A program made the translations under genes and the position numbers. This document shows, in pieces, positions 45,192 to 52,736 of a stretch of 52,736 nt of DNA. The number at the start of each line of letters is the position of its first letter. Position 1 is the stretch's first letter. Where the stretch lies: contig JAAVEC010000028.1 of assembly GCA_014801485.1 (NCBI GenBank), forward strand, positions 57,747-110,482, in the 5' to 3' direction. This DNA comes from Bacteroides sp. Lineage in GTDB: Bacteria > Bacteroidota > Bacteroidia > Bacteroidales > Muribaculaceae. The notes below the pieces were generated by a model. It was not told the DNA's origin, did not search any database, and saw only the letters and a program-made list of their open reading frames with translations.

Positions 45192-45229
45192 TGAATTTCT
45201 ATGTTGTCTCAGATATTGTCCCGGCAACA

Positions 45230-46549
45230 TCAGTCGCGGCAGAAGATGTCGCGGGTATATACCTTGGCTTTCACGTCGTCCAGCAGCGCGTCGTAGCGGT
45301 TGGCGATGATGGCGTCCGAAAGCTCCTTGAACTTCTCAGGGTCGTTCACCACCTCCGAGCCGAAGAATGTCGAGCCGTCATCGAGGGTGGGTTCGTAGAT
45401 AATCACCCTTGCGCCCTTGGCCTTTATTCGCTTCATAACGCCTTGGATGGACGACTGGCGGAAATTGTCGCTGTTTGATTTCATCGTGAGGCGGAACACA
45501 CCTATCACACAGGGCTTTTCTTCGGCCTTGGAACCGAAGGAATTGTGCTCGGTGTAGCCGTACCATCCGGCAAGTCTCAGCACCTGGTCGGCAATAAAAT
45601 CCTTGCGTGTGCGGTTACTCTCCACGATGGCGCTCATCATATTCTGCGGCACATGGGCATAATTGGCCAGCAATTGCTTGGTGTCCTTGGGCAGGCAATA
45701 TCCGCCGTAGCCAAACGACGGGTTGTTGTAGTGCGTGCCTATGCGCGGGTCCAGGCCGATGCCTTCGATGATAGCACGGGAGTCGAGGCCTTTCACCTCC
45801 GCGTAAGTGTCGAGTTCGTTGAAGTAGCTCACACGAAGTGCAAGGTATGTATTGGCGAAGAGTTTCACGGCCTCCGCCTCTTTCATGCCCATATAGAGCG
45901 TGGGGATATCTTTCTTCTCGGCGCCCTGCTGCAGCAGTCCCGCGAAGGTGTGGGCGGCCTCATCCATGCGCGCGATATCGGTCACGGCCAGGATGGCTGC
46001 ATTCTCATCCTCATATCCCGGTTTTTCGATAACCTTGGGCACGCCGGCGATTATTCGCGAAGGGTATAGGTTATCGTAGAGAGCTTTGCTCTCGCGCAGG
46101 AACTCCGGGAAGAACAGCAGATTGAACTTCTTCACGCCGCGCACGGCATACTTCTGATATAGCGAGCGGCAATAGCCCACGGGGATAGTGGACTTGATCA
46201 CCATCACTGCATCAGGATTAACGCTAAGCACCAGATCAATAACATCTTCGATGTGGTGCGTGTCGAAATAGTTGGTCTGCGGGTCGTAATTCGTGGGGGC
46301 GGCTATCACAACGAAATCCGCATCGCCGTAGGCCATGGCTCCGTCCAGCGTGCCCGTGAGATCAAGCTCCTTTTCAGCCAGATATTTCTCAATATACTCG
46401 TCCTGGATAGGCGACACCCGGCGGTTGATCTTCTCCACCTTTTCAGGAATCACATCCACAGCCGTAACGCGATTGTGCTGCGCCAGCAGCGTTGCGATCG
46501 ACAGGCCCACATAGCCCGTCCCCGCCACCGCTATATTGATTTTTTTCAT
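45230..46549 (-). CDS. UDP-glucose/GDP-mannose dehydrogenase family protein
   Basis: Oxidises a nucleotide sugar C6 alcohol to the acid with two NAD+, most likely UDP-glucose to UDP-glucuronate given the epimerase beside it. 439 residues. NAD loop [10 protein letters not shown] (8-17), catalytic Cys285 in [23 protein letters not shown] before it. It feeds the surface polysaccharide made by the genes upstream. Nine bases separate it from the epimerase gene. Confidence 0.93.
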   Translation of the reverse strand: MKKINIAVAGTGYVGLSIATLLAQHNRVTAVDVIPEKVEKINRRVSPIQDEYIEKYLAEKELDLTGTLDGAMAYGDADFVVIAAPTNYDPQTNYFDTHHIEDVIDLVLSVNPDAVMVIKSTIPVGYCRSLYQKYAVRGVKKFNLLFFPEFLRESKALYDNLYPSRIIAGVPKVIEKPGYEDENAAILAVTDIARMDEAAHTFAGLLQQGAEKKDIPTLYMGMKEAEAVKLFANTYLALRVSYFNELDTYAEVKGLDSRAIIEGIGLDPRIGTHYNNPSFGYGGYCLPKDTKQLLANYAHVPQNMMSAIVESNRTRKDFIADQVLRLAGWYGYTEHNSFGSKAEEKPCVIGVFRLTMKSNSDNFRQSSIQGVMKRIKAKGARVIIYEPTLDDGSTFFGSEVVNDPEKFKELSDAIIANRYDALLDDVKAKVYTRDIFCRD

Positions 46550-46558
46550 GTTATTAAT

Positions 46559-47617
46559 TTACAGGTTATAAAATTCCTTGAACCACTCAACGGTTTTGTC
46601 GATTCCAGATTGGAGAGGTGTGCAAGGCTTGAATCCCGTTACTTCGGCAAGAGCCGATGAATCTGCATAAGTCTGATATACATCGCCCGGCTGCATTGGT
46701 AGGAAATCTTTTTTTGCCTCGCGCCCAATCGCATATTCGATACATTTTATATAATCCATCAGTCGTGTAGGCTGCTGATTACCTATGTTGTAGATACGAT
46801 ATGGCGCGGGAGAGGTTGCTGGATCAGGGTTTTTCTCGTCCCATCGTGAATTTCCGGATGGTATAACATCAACAATTCTCACTATGCCCTCCACAATATC
46901 ATCGATATAAGTGAAATCGCGCATCATGTTACCATTGTTGAAAACCTTGATGGGTCTGTCGTTAAGGATTGCGTCAATAAACAGGAACGGCGACATATCA
47001 GGGCGTCCCCACGGACCGTATACCGTAAAGAAACGTAGGCCGGTAGTGGGCAGATTGTAGAGTTTAGAATACGCATGAGCCATAAGTTCATTTGACTTCT
47101 TGGTAGCTGCATAGAGACTCACAGGGTGGGCTATACCATGATGCTCTGAAAACGGCACTTGGCCGTTGAGGCCGTATACGCTTGAAGAAGAAGCATAGAC
47201 AAGGTGCTTCACATCGTTGTTTCTACATCCTTCAAGCACATTTATAAATCCGTCGATATTGCTTTCTATATAGGCATGAGGATTTGTAATAGAATATCGC
47301 ACTCCAGCCTGCGCACCAAGATTTATCACAGCATCAAATTCACAGTTGGCAAAGAGCATCTCCATAGCATTTCTGTCCTCCAGATTCATGCGCACAAATC
47401 GATACTTTTCGCCATATATAGCTGAAGTCACGAATTTATACCATTTCGAAGCCTCCTTCTCAGATATTCCTGCGTCGGCGAGGCGTGCGAATTTCAGTGC
47501 AGTATCATAATAATCATTGATATTGTCGAGACCCACTACGGTGTCTCCTCTTTCAAGAAGACGTTTAACAACAAAACTGCCGATAAATCCAGCGGAGCCA
47601 GTAACAAGAATAGTCAT
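46559..47617 (-). CDS. NAD-dependent epimerase, probable UDP-glucuronate 4-epimerase
   Basis: A 352-residue extended SDR protein. ATG 47617 gives the NAD motif directly (MTILVTGSAGFIGSF); a longer reading would overlap the next gene more. Active site S in YASSSSVYG and YxxxK in YAATKKS. The RFFTVYGPWGRPDMSP block is typical of UDP-glucuronate/galacturonate 4-epimerases. Works with the dehydrogenase to supply galacturonate-type sugars. Confidence 0.92.
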   Translation of the reverse strand: MTILVTGSAGFIGSFVVKRLLERGDTVVGLDNINDYYDTALKFARLADAGISEKEASKWYKFVTSAIYGEKYRFVRMNLEDRNAMEMLFANCEFDAVINLGAQAGVRYSITNPHAYIESNIDGFINVLEGCRNNDVKHLVYASSSSVYGLNGQVPFSEHHGIAHPVSLYAATKKSNELMAHAYSKLYNLPTTGLRFFTVYGPWGRPDMSPFLFIDAILNDRPIKVFNNGNMMRDFTYIDDIVEGIVRIVDVIPSGNSRWDEKNPDPATSPAPYRIYNIGNQQPTRLMDYIKCIEYAIGREAKKDFLPMQPGDVYQTYADSSALAEVTGFKPCTPLQSGIDKTVEWFKEFYNL

Positions 47618-47642
47618 ATGCAACCTATATTTATGTAATTTA

Positions 47643-48491
47643 TTAATTAGAAGATGATTTGGTGCGCAACACATAAGCACGAAGCTTGCTCCCGTAAATG
47701 CGCTTTACAAAAGCTACGGGCATCAGGCGGAATAAATAACGCAGCGTAGGGTATATGTACTTGAACGTAAACAATCCGTTGAGTCGTTTGATGCCGTTCA
47801 TGTAGATTTTAAATTCATTTTTTGCTTTTTCCTTGCTACGTCTTTTGTACACCTCGCCGTCACGACGGAACTTTATCGTCACTTGGTCAAGATTCGCAAT
47901 TTTATATCCTGCGCACAGCACGTCGAACCATAGAGCAATATCCTGACTCGTCCTGTATCTTTCGTCGTACAGAATACCATCGTCAAATAATTTCTTGCGT
48001 ATCATCACTGTGGGATGTGCTAATGGAGACCCCCTATGTATGAACGATTCAACTTCTTTTGGAGTCAGGGGATAATGCCTCACATTCAGATTCTCGTTTT
48101 TCGAATCAAACTCCTGTAACGAGCCACCCACAACTGTGATATCACTGTGTTTATCCAAAAAATCCGATTGAAGCTTGAAGCGTTCAGGCATAGAGATATC
48201 ATCGCTGTCCATTCTTGCTATATATTCACAAGTAGCCTTCGCTATGCCTTTGTTCAGAGATTTGGTGAGACCGATATTTTGCTCGTTCTTGAGAATTATC
48301 AGTTTATCGCCAATAATTCTCTCCCATTTTTTCACTACATCTTGAAGAGCTTCGGGTAATGGTCCGTCTTCAACAAGAATCACGTCATTGGGGGGCATGC
48401 TCTGATCCGTCCATATACTCTGTATGGCTCGGTCAAAAAATGTCGGATTATCTGATCTATATACCGACATCAAAACAGAAATAGAAGCCAT
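47643..48491 (-). CDS. Glycosyltransferase family 2
   Basis: A 282-residue GT-A transferase: N-terminal ISVLMSVYRSDNPTFFDRAI, donor region EDGPLPE, nucleotide/metal DxD in ARMDSDDISMPERF, acceptor side in SPLAHPTVMIRKKLF. Resembles AmsE-type transferases that extend polysaccharide repeat units. The last 60 residues are basic and may touch the membrane (FTFKYIYPTLRYLFRLMP). Acceptor and sugar cannot be inferred. Confidence 0.92.
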   Translation of the reverse strand: MASISVLMSVYRSDNPTFFDRAIQSIWTDQSMPPNDVILVEDGPLPEALQDVVKKWERIIGDKLIILKNEQNIGLTKSLNKGIAKATCEYIARMDSDDISMPERFKLQSDFLDKHSDITVVGGSLQEFDSKNENLNVRHYPLTPKEVESFIHRGSPLAHPTVMIRKKLFDDGILYDERYRTSQDIALWFDVLCAGYKIANLDQVTIKFRRDGEVYKRRSKEKAKNEFKIYMNGIKRLNGLFTFKYIYPTLRYLFRLMPVAFVKRIYGSKLRAYVLRTKSSSN

Positions 48492-48522
48492 TATTTTCCT
48501 ATCGATTGAAGATCGTTTTTTA

Positions 48523-50100
48523 TTATATAATGGAAGAGTAATGCTTGCAGGCGTTCAATATGAAATTTGCGAGGTCTGCAAGGTACGCGCGGCCATCCTC
48601 ATCAGCCCGCAAACTTTTAATGCACTTCTCAAGGGCTTTACCCTCCGACATCGCCAAACCAAGTTCAACCATAGTACTGAAACATTTGTGAGGATTTCCA
48701 TCATTCAGGTGATATTCAAGTGTGGAGTTGTAATTGTACTTTAAATAAGTACGCACGAGCATCTTTTCTGGAGCTTCGTTGCCTTGGTGAAAATACAGTA
48801 ATTGATCCTTGGGGTATTTCCAATGACCGGCTCTATCTTTTTCATTTCTCATGTCGCCATCCAGAATGCATGCGGCACCTCGTCTCAGATTATCAGTGCT
48901 ATGGGTGGCTTGGCGATTCTGATAATAGCTATAAGTTTTGTCGGCGCTCCCAATCTCAACAATTTTTATCGAGCGTGCCATATCCTCATGCTCAATCAGA
49001 ATATCTTCTAAAGCCTCTTCCACAAGTCTTTTTGAAATATCATCCTCTACGTAAATACTTAGCAGCGGATGCGATATGCTATCCATTGCATTAAGGGCCC
49101 GGCACACACTTACGTTCTGTTCTGTGACAATCGTCCCCTCACTGTTACGCACGAGCAAAATCCGCGACTGTGGCTCAACAGATTCAATGATAGTGGACGA
49201 ATGGGAAGTGACAATAAACTGCTTTTTCTCCAGCGCGGCTTCAGCATAAAGCACATCCATAAGTCTGCGCTGTATTCGCGGATGGAGTCCTATCTCGATT
49301 TCCTCAATCAGAATGAGCGAACCGGATGGAGATAGCACGATATCTTCAATAAGGTGGGTGAGAACATCCTCGCCGGAAGCAGTATTGAACGTAGTATAAC
49401 TGTTGTCGTTCTGATACTTATATATTTTGCGCTCGCCCATATTACCCAGCGCTTCTGTGCGGTACGACACTTCAAGGACGTATGACAAATAATACACCGC
49501 TTTTTTGTTCAATGCCGCTCCCCTGCGATTCTTCACCCTTGAATATATTGATTGCGGATGATGGCGTCCCGGTATAATTCGCTCCATATCTATAAGATAT
49601 ACATTGCGTCCGTCTGGTGATTTGGCATGGCGTGGCTTGGGATGGCCTATCTGACCTTCCTTTTTAGCACAGCCGCTCCATTTTTTGGATCGAGCGCTGC
49701 GCTTGCCCGGACGCCTTACGGCATCATGTCCGTTTTCCCTGAATTCTACCTCATAGCTCCAGTCTTCCTTCTGCACATCATGCTGGGTGAATCTCATCAC
49801 GTTGCTCCAGCGTGTGCGCTCATAGTCACCCGACACTGCGCTTCGGGTATAAAAATTGAAGTGGCTACAACCTATCGACAGCAGTAGCGAGCTTTTACCC
49901 GTGCGGTTGGAACCGGTGATTACGGTAACCGGATTCCGGAAATTTACTTCAAGGTCTTTCAGATGCCTGAACACGTTGAGCTTGATTCCCAGAAAAAAAT
50001 CCGGAAACATCTCCTTTTGTTTGTCGGGAGACATTTCAGCATAGGAATTAATTCTTGCCCTCCTTTTATTTGGGTTGAAAGAAAATGATTTCTTAGTCAA
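48523..50100 (-). CDS. OLD-like AAA ATPase with TOPRIM domain
   Basis: A 525-residue protein. ABC-type ATPase: P-loop TGSNRTGKSSLLL (62-74), signature NTASGED, Walker B SLILIEEIEIGLHP and H-loop VTSHSS. The C-terminal 190 residues look like a TOPRIM nuclease: ISIYVEDDISKRLVEEAL (catalytic E) and CILDGDMRNEKD (DxD). OLD nucleases and related Gabija GajA proteins act in phage defence; here no partner such as GajB or a reverse transcriptase is next to it. Its place among glycosyltransferases is unusual. AT-rich like its neighbours. Confidence 0.8.
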   Translation of the reverse strand: MTKKSFSFNPNKRRARINSYAEMSPDKQKEMFPDFFLGIKLNVFRHLKDLEVNFRNPVTVITGSNRTGKSSLLLSIGCSHFNFYTRSAVSGDYERTRWSNVMRFTQHDVQKEDWSYEVEFRENGHDAVRRPGKRSARSKKWSGCAKKEGQIGHPKPRHAKSPDGRNVYLIDMERIIPGRHHPQSIYSRVKNRRGAALNKKAVYYLSYVLEVSYRTEALGNMGERKIYKYQNDNSYTTFNTASGEDVLTHLIEDIVLSPSGSLILIEEIEIGLHPRIQRRLMDVLYAEAALEKKQFIVTSHSSTIIESVEPQSRILLVRNSEGTIVTEQNVSVCRALNAMDSISHPLLSIYVEDDISKRLVEEALEDILIEHEDMARSIKIVEIGSADKTYSYYQNRQATHSTDNLRRGAACILDGDMRNEKDRAGHWKYPKDQLLYFHQGNEAPEKMLVRTYLKYNYNSTLEYHLNDGNPHKCFSTMVELGLAMSEGKALEKCIKSLRADEDGRAYLADLANFILNACKHYSSII

Positions 50101-50154
50101 AATTTTATTCTATCTTGAAGTTTATTAAGTCGAACTGCTTTTTATTAGATATAT

Positions 50155-51267
50155 CTATACCAATTTTTTCTCTTCATAGTCAGCATCCAATATTTCGAGA
50201 AATTTTTGAGTCTCTGACTTCATTTGGAATTTGGCAAGCTGATGACCGGTATTATTTTTATAAAAGTCATAGTTTTTTACAACGGCTTCAAATCCGTTGG
50301 CTATAGCATTAATATCATAAGGGTCTATTTTTGGTCCTGCTCCGCCCGTGATTTCGGGCAGGCTTGTGCAATCGGATGTAAGTGTGGGTTTTTGAAATTT
50401 GAATCCTTCGAGCGGAGGAATACCGAAGCCTTCACAAAAAGATAGTAACACTGTGGCAAAACATTCGCTTTGAAGATAGCGCACTACTTCATCTGATTGG
50501 TGTCCCAGGTAGATTATTTTTTTGTTTTTAGGAAGCTCCGCAATGATTCTATCGCCTTGATAAGTAAGCTTTCCTACGATTATCAAGTTGTAATCCGGGT
50601 GGTCATGGCTGAATTTCAAAAAACCATCCGCCATACCCTTGATATTTTTTCCGGGCTGGATTGAGCCCACATACAAAAAACTCTTATTAATAAATTCCTT
50701 GTCGAGAGAAAGAGTGTCGCGATTGGCTACGATTTTCCTATCAGATAAAAAATTATATACCACTTTAATTTTCTCTTCAGGAACGCGGTAGTGCTTCAGG
50801 ATGCTTTTCTTGCTGTAGTCAGATACTGTAATCACGGTATCAGAACTTTTCAGAAACATTTTTGTGGTGATATCCAGCGCTAACGTTTTTAATTTGCTGT
50901 AGCGTTTCGCGAATTCCTTGTAATACACATCATGCAGCGTGAATATTTTCCGTGATTTCGCAAAAAGCGGTAATGAAGTGCAATGACTGAACAACACATC
51001 GCTTTTCTTGAGATACAAGTAGAACAATGTTTGCTCAAAAATCATTCTCTTAATTCCATTTCCCAGAGATGGGACATTCACCCACTCGATTTTAAAATCT
51101 TTCGGGAAATTAAAAAAATCTTCAGGAATGTGTTTCTGCTTGTAGATTACAAAGCTACAATCCTTAATCGAAAAATGATGCAAGCCGGCAATAATATTTT
51201 TTAAAAAAGTCGTGGTGCCGCGCCCCTTGGTATCTGCTACAGATATAAGATTTAATCCTATTGTCAT
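50155..51267 (-). CDS. Glycosyltransferase family 4 (GT-B fold)
   Basis: A 370-residue retaining transferase: N-terminal glycine-rich start GLNLISVADTKGRGTTTFLKNI, the C-terminal domain motifs FLYVGSIQPGKNIKGM, YNLIIVGKLTY, YLGHQSDEVVRYLQSE and the EX7E-like FCEGFGIPPLEGFKFQKPTL. It adds a sugar to the growing repeat unit on the inner face of the membrane. Confidence 0.93.
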   Translation of the reverse strand: MTIGLNLISVADTKGRGTTTFLKNIIAGLHHFSIKDCSFVIYKQKHIPEDFFNFPKDFKIEWVNVPSLGNGIKRMIFEQTLFYLYLKKSDVLFSHCTSLPLFAKSRKIFTLHDVYYKEFAKRYSKLKTLALDITTKMFLKSSDTVITVSDYSKKSILKHYRVPEEKIKVVYNFLSDRKIVANRDTLSLDKEFINKSFLYVGSIQPGKNIKGMADGFLKFSHDHPDYNLIIVGKLTYQGDRIIAELPKNKKIIYLGHQSDEVVRYLQSECFATVLLSFCEGFGIPPLEGFKFQKPTLTSDCTSLPEITGGAGPKIDPYDINAIANGFEAVVKNYDFYKNNTGHQLAKFQMKSETQKFLEILDADYEEKKLV

Positions 51268-51273
51268 TTCAGG

Positions 51274-52266
51274 TTAATTTGCAGAGTGTAGTTTTCGTCG
51301 CAATCTCTTAACAACTCTGTCGGGCCCATATTTGAGTAGCCATGCGATCCTCCAGAATTGCCTGCTCATTCCGCTCGTGCGCTTGATTAGTTTTTTTTCG
51401 ATATACAAATTGCCGGTATCTCTCTTGCCTATGGCATTGCGCAGGTCGGAATATAACTTTGAGTTCTGAATGTATTCCGGCAATTGGGTATATCTGAAAG
51501 TGTTGTTTGCGAAAGACCGGAACGCAGAGGAGTATATATACGGTTCCAGAGATTGAACGCGCTCAGCGGGAATACTGCTGCGCATCACGTCGTAAAATTT
51601 ACTCTCATATTCCACATCAAATTTCCGTTTTGTAGTCACAGAACCGGAGCGTATGCGATAATTGTATATTCTACCAGGCATGAATTTGATAGCATCCGAT
51701 GCGTTGCACCCAAACAGCAACCTCACATTCATCAGCATATCCTCTCCCTTCGTTATCTCACGAGGAATATTGAAAACATCATTGCCAAATAAAGAGCGTC
51801 TGTAAAGTTTACCACATGGTCCGGTATCGAATTTCAGCCCCCCTGCTACAAAATCCATTATAGCTTCGTCCACATCTATTTTTGCAGGTGTGGAAGTGAA
51901 TGGAGCCTTGGAAATACTGGAAATGACCATGGACGTGTTTTCATCTTCGAGACCTGAAACAAGATAGGATAATGCAGTGTCCCGCAGTGTGTCATCGCTA
52001 TCTACAAAAGTAATATACTGGCCTTGTGATTTTTCTACGCCAAATTTGCGAGCCTCGGTCACACCCTTGTTCGGTTGATGATACACCCGAATTCTGTCAA
52101 AATCCGTGTACTGATCGCAAATAGCGCCTGAATCATCCTTGCTCCCATCATCCACGAGTATTATCTCATAATTATCGTAAGACTGATTAAGGAGTGATTC
52201 TATACATTCTTTAATGTAGTTTTCAACGTTATAAACAGGTACTACTATGCTTATAAAAGGTTCCAT
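51274..52266 (-). CDS. Glycosyltransferase family 2
   Basis: A 330-residue GT-A transferase: ISIVVPVYNVENYIKECIESLL, VDDGSKDDSG and DSDDTLRDTALSYLV. Similar to EpsJ/WcaA-type enzymes. The C-terminal 120 residues are helical and basic. Three bases separate it from the polymerase-like gene, so they are co-transcribed. Confidence 0.93.
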   Translation of the reverse strand: MEPFISIVVPVYNVENYIKECIESLLNQSYDNYEIILVDDGSKDDSGAICDQYTDFDRIRVYHQPNKGVTEARKFGVEKSQGQYITFVDSDDTLRDTALSYLVSGLEDENTSMVISSISKAPFTSTPAKIDVDEAIMDFVAGGLKFDTGPCGKLYRRSLFGNDVFNIPREITKGEDMLMNVRLLFGCNASDAIKFMPGRIYNYRIRSGSVTTKRKFDVEYESKFYDVMRSSIPAERVQSLEPYIYSSAFRSFANNTFRYTQLPEYIQNSKLYSDLRNAIGKRDTGNLYIEKKLIKRTSGMSRQFWRIAWLLKYGPDRVVKRLRRKLHSAN

Positions 52267-52269
52267 AAT

Positions 52270-52736
52270 TTAGAAAATCGTTAAGTCAATCTGGTATGAA
52301 TTGCCACTTGATTTTATTAAAAACATAAAAAACACTGTTAATATGGTACCAAGCACCAGGTACTCGGATTTACGGCTGAAAACCTTCACTATCTGCGGTA
52401 AAAGGATTATGATAAACATAAATCCGTACATATAAAGACGACGGAGAGGCTGAAACGTATAAAACACGCTATATACACACATACCGGCGATAACCAGATT
52501 TATATATGGCCTGATTTGCGGTTGCCTTTTTACTGCTTTGGGGTATAACACCAATAGCATCACGCATATCATGGCATAGAAAGTCTTCAGTACTCCCGAT
52601 GACACTCCGTCACCAAACTGATCAGGTGCGTAATTATATTTACCGTCAATAATCAAAAATGGAAGAAAATTATCGATAAAGATATTCATCAGCTTGGACC
52701 CCAAAGCAAAAGTAAAGATAAACACCGTCCATAGAA
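52270..52736 (-). CDS. EpsG/Wzy-like polysaccharide polymerase, partial
   Basis: The frame is open to the window end, so only the C-terminal part of about 155 residues is seen. It has four to five hydrophobic helices (FYAMICVMLLVLYP, YINLVIAGMCVYSVFY, YMYGFMFIIILLP, YLVLGTILTVFFMFLI) and the motif FQPLRRLYMYG, as in the EpsG family of Wzy-type polymerases. It joins repeat units at the outer face of the inner membrane. Confidence 0.75.
   Translation of the reverse strand, partial: LWTVFIFTFALGSKLMNIFIDNFLPFLIIDGKYNYAPDQFGDGVSSGVLKTFYAMICVMLLVLYPKAVKRQPQIRPYINLVIAGMCVYSVFYTFQPLRRLYMYGFMFIIILLPQIVKVFSRKSEYLVLGTILTVFFMFLIKSSGNSYQIDLTIF

Noticed and set aside
1-52736. CRISPR arrays and intact insertion sequences
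   Set aside because: No regularly spaced repeats and no transposase-like protein were found in the window.

Overview
The window looks like a chromosomal segment of a GC-rich gut Bacteroidales bacterium, most likely Muribaculaceae (family-level placement is inference). Evidence: promoters of the Bacteroidetes TTTG / TAnnTTTG type, type IX secretion signatures (a PorZ-like double propeller with a C-terminal sorting domain), an SRP RNA with a Bacteroidetes-like core, and conserved Bacteroidetes neighbourhoods (coaX, an outer membrane protein, lptC and a CNNM/CorC protein in a row; a DUF4294 protein next to xerD).

Region by region. 1-7.2 kb: the end of an archaeal-type AAA ATPase, a nitroreductase, then leuS, nadA, frr and pyrH on the minus strand. 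An AT-rich gap at 5.46-5.94 kb carries a cluster of DnaA-box-like nonamers. 7.4-11.8 kb (plus): secreted endonuclease I, an FtsB/DivIC-like protein, a small membrane protein and a TPM-domain protein, nearly contiguous. 12.0-15.8 kb (minus): SRP RNA, rdgB, a porZ-like gene and an unknown gene, with start/stop overlaps. 15.8-17.5 kb: a GC-rich unknown gene.

17.7-31.8 kb is the accessory island. Its first ten kilobases are visibly poorer in GC than the flanks. It opens with a 151-bp element bounded by 13-bp inverted repeats. Next come a small unknown gene, two paralogous dynamin-like GTPases, a protein with a glycine-rich hydrophobic tail, a Ser/Thr-rich protein and a HerA/FtsK-like ATPase that itself carries Ser/Thr-rich blocks around a hydrophobic segment. 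After a perfect 12-bp hairpin come two toxin-like cassettes: an LHH-type HNH nuclease and an HEGRH zinc metallopeptidase, each followed by small genes that could encode immunity proteins. I read this as a membrane-associated GTPase/ATPase machine with exchangeable effectors. It could be a toxin-export or a defence system; I cannot match it to a named one. The island ends with a run of unknown genes (28.6-31.6 kb) and a broken zinc-ribbon copy.

31.8-45.2 kb returns to core genes: xerD, DUF4294, a cation/proton antiporter and asd; a flavodiiron protein; a degenerate M23 protein and a VanZ-like protein; CNNM/CorC, lptC, an outer membrane protein, coaX, serS and yqeY; then tRNA-Pro(CGG). 45.2 kb to the end is an AT-richer surface polysaccharide locus on the minus strand (UDP-sugar dehydrogenase, NAD-dependent epimerase, three glycosyltransferases, an EpsG/Wzy-like polymerase cut by the window end), with an OLD-like ATPase/TOPRIM gene inserted among the transferases.
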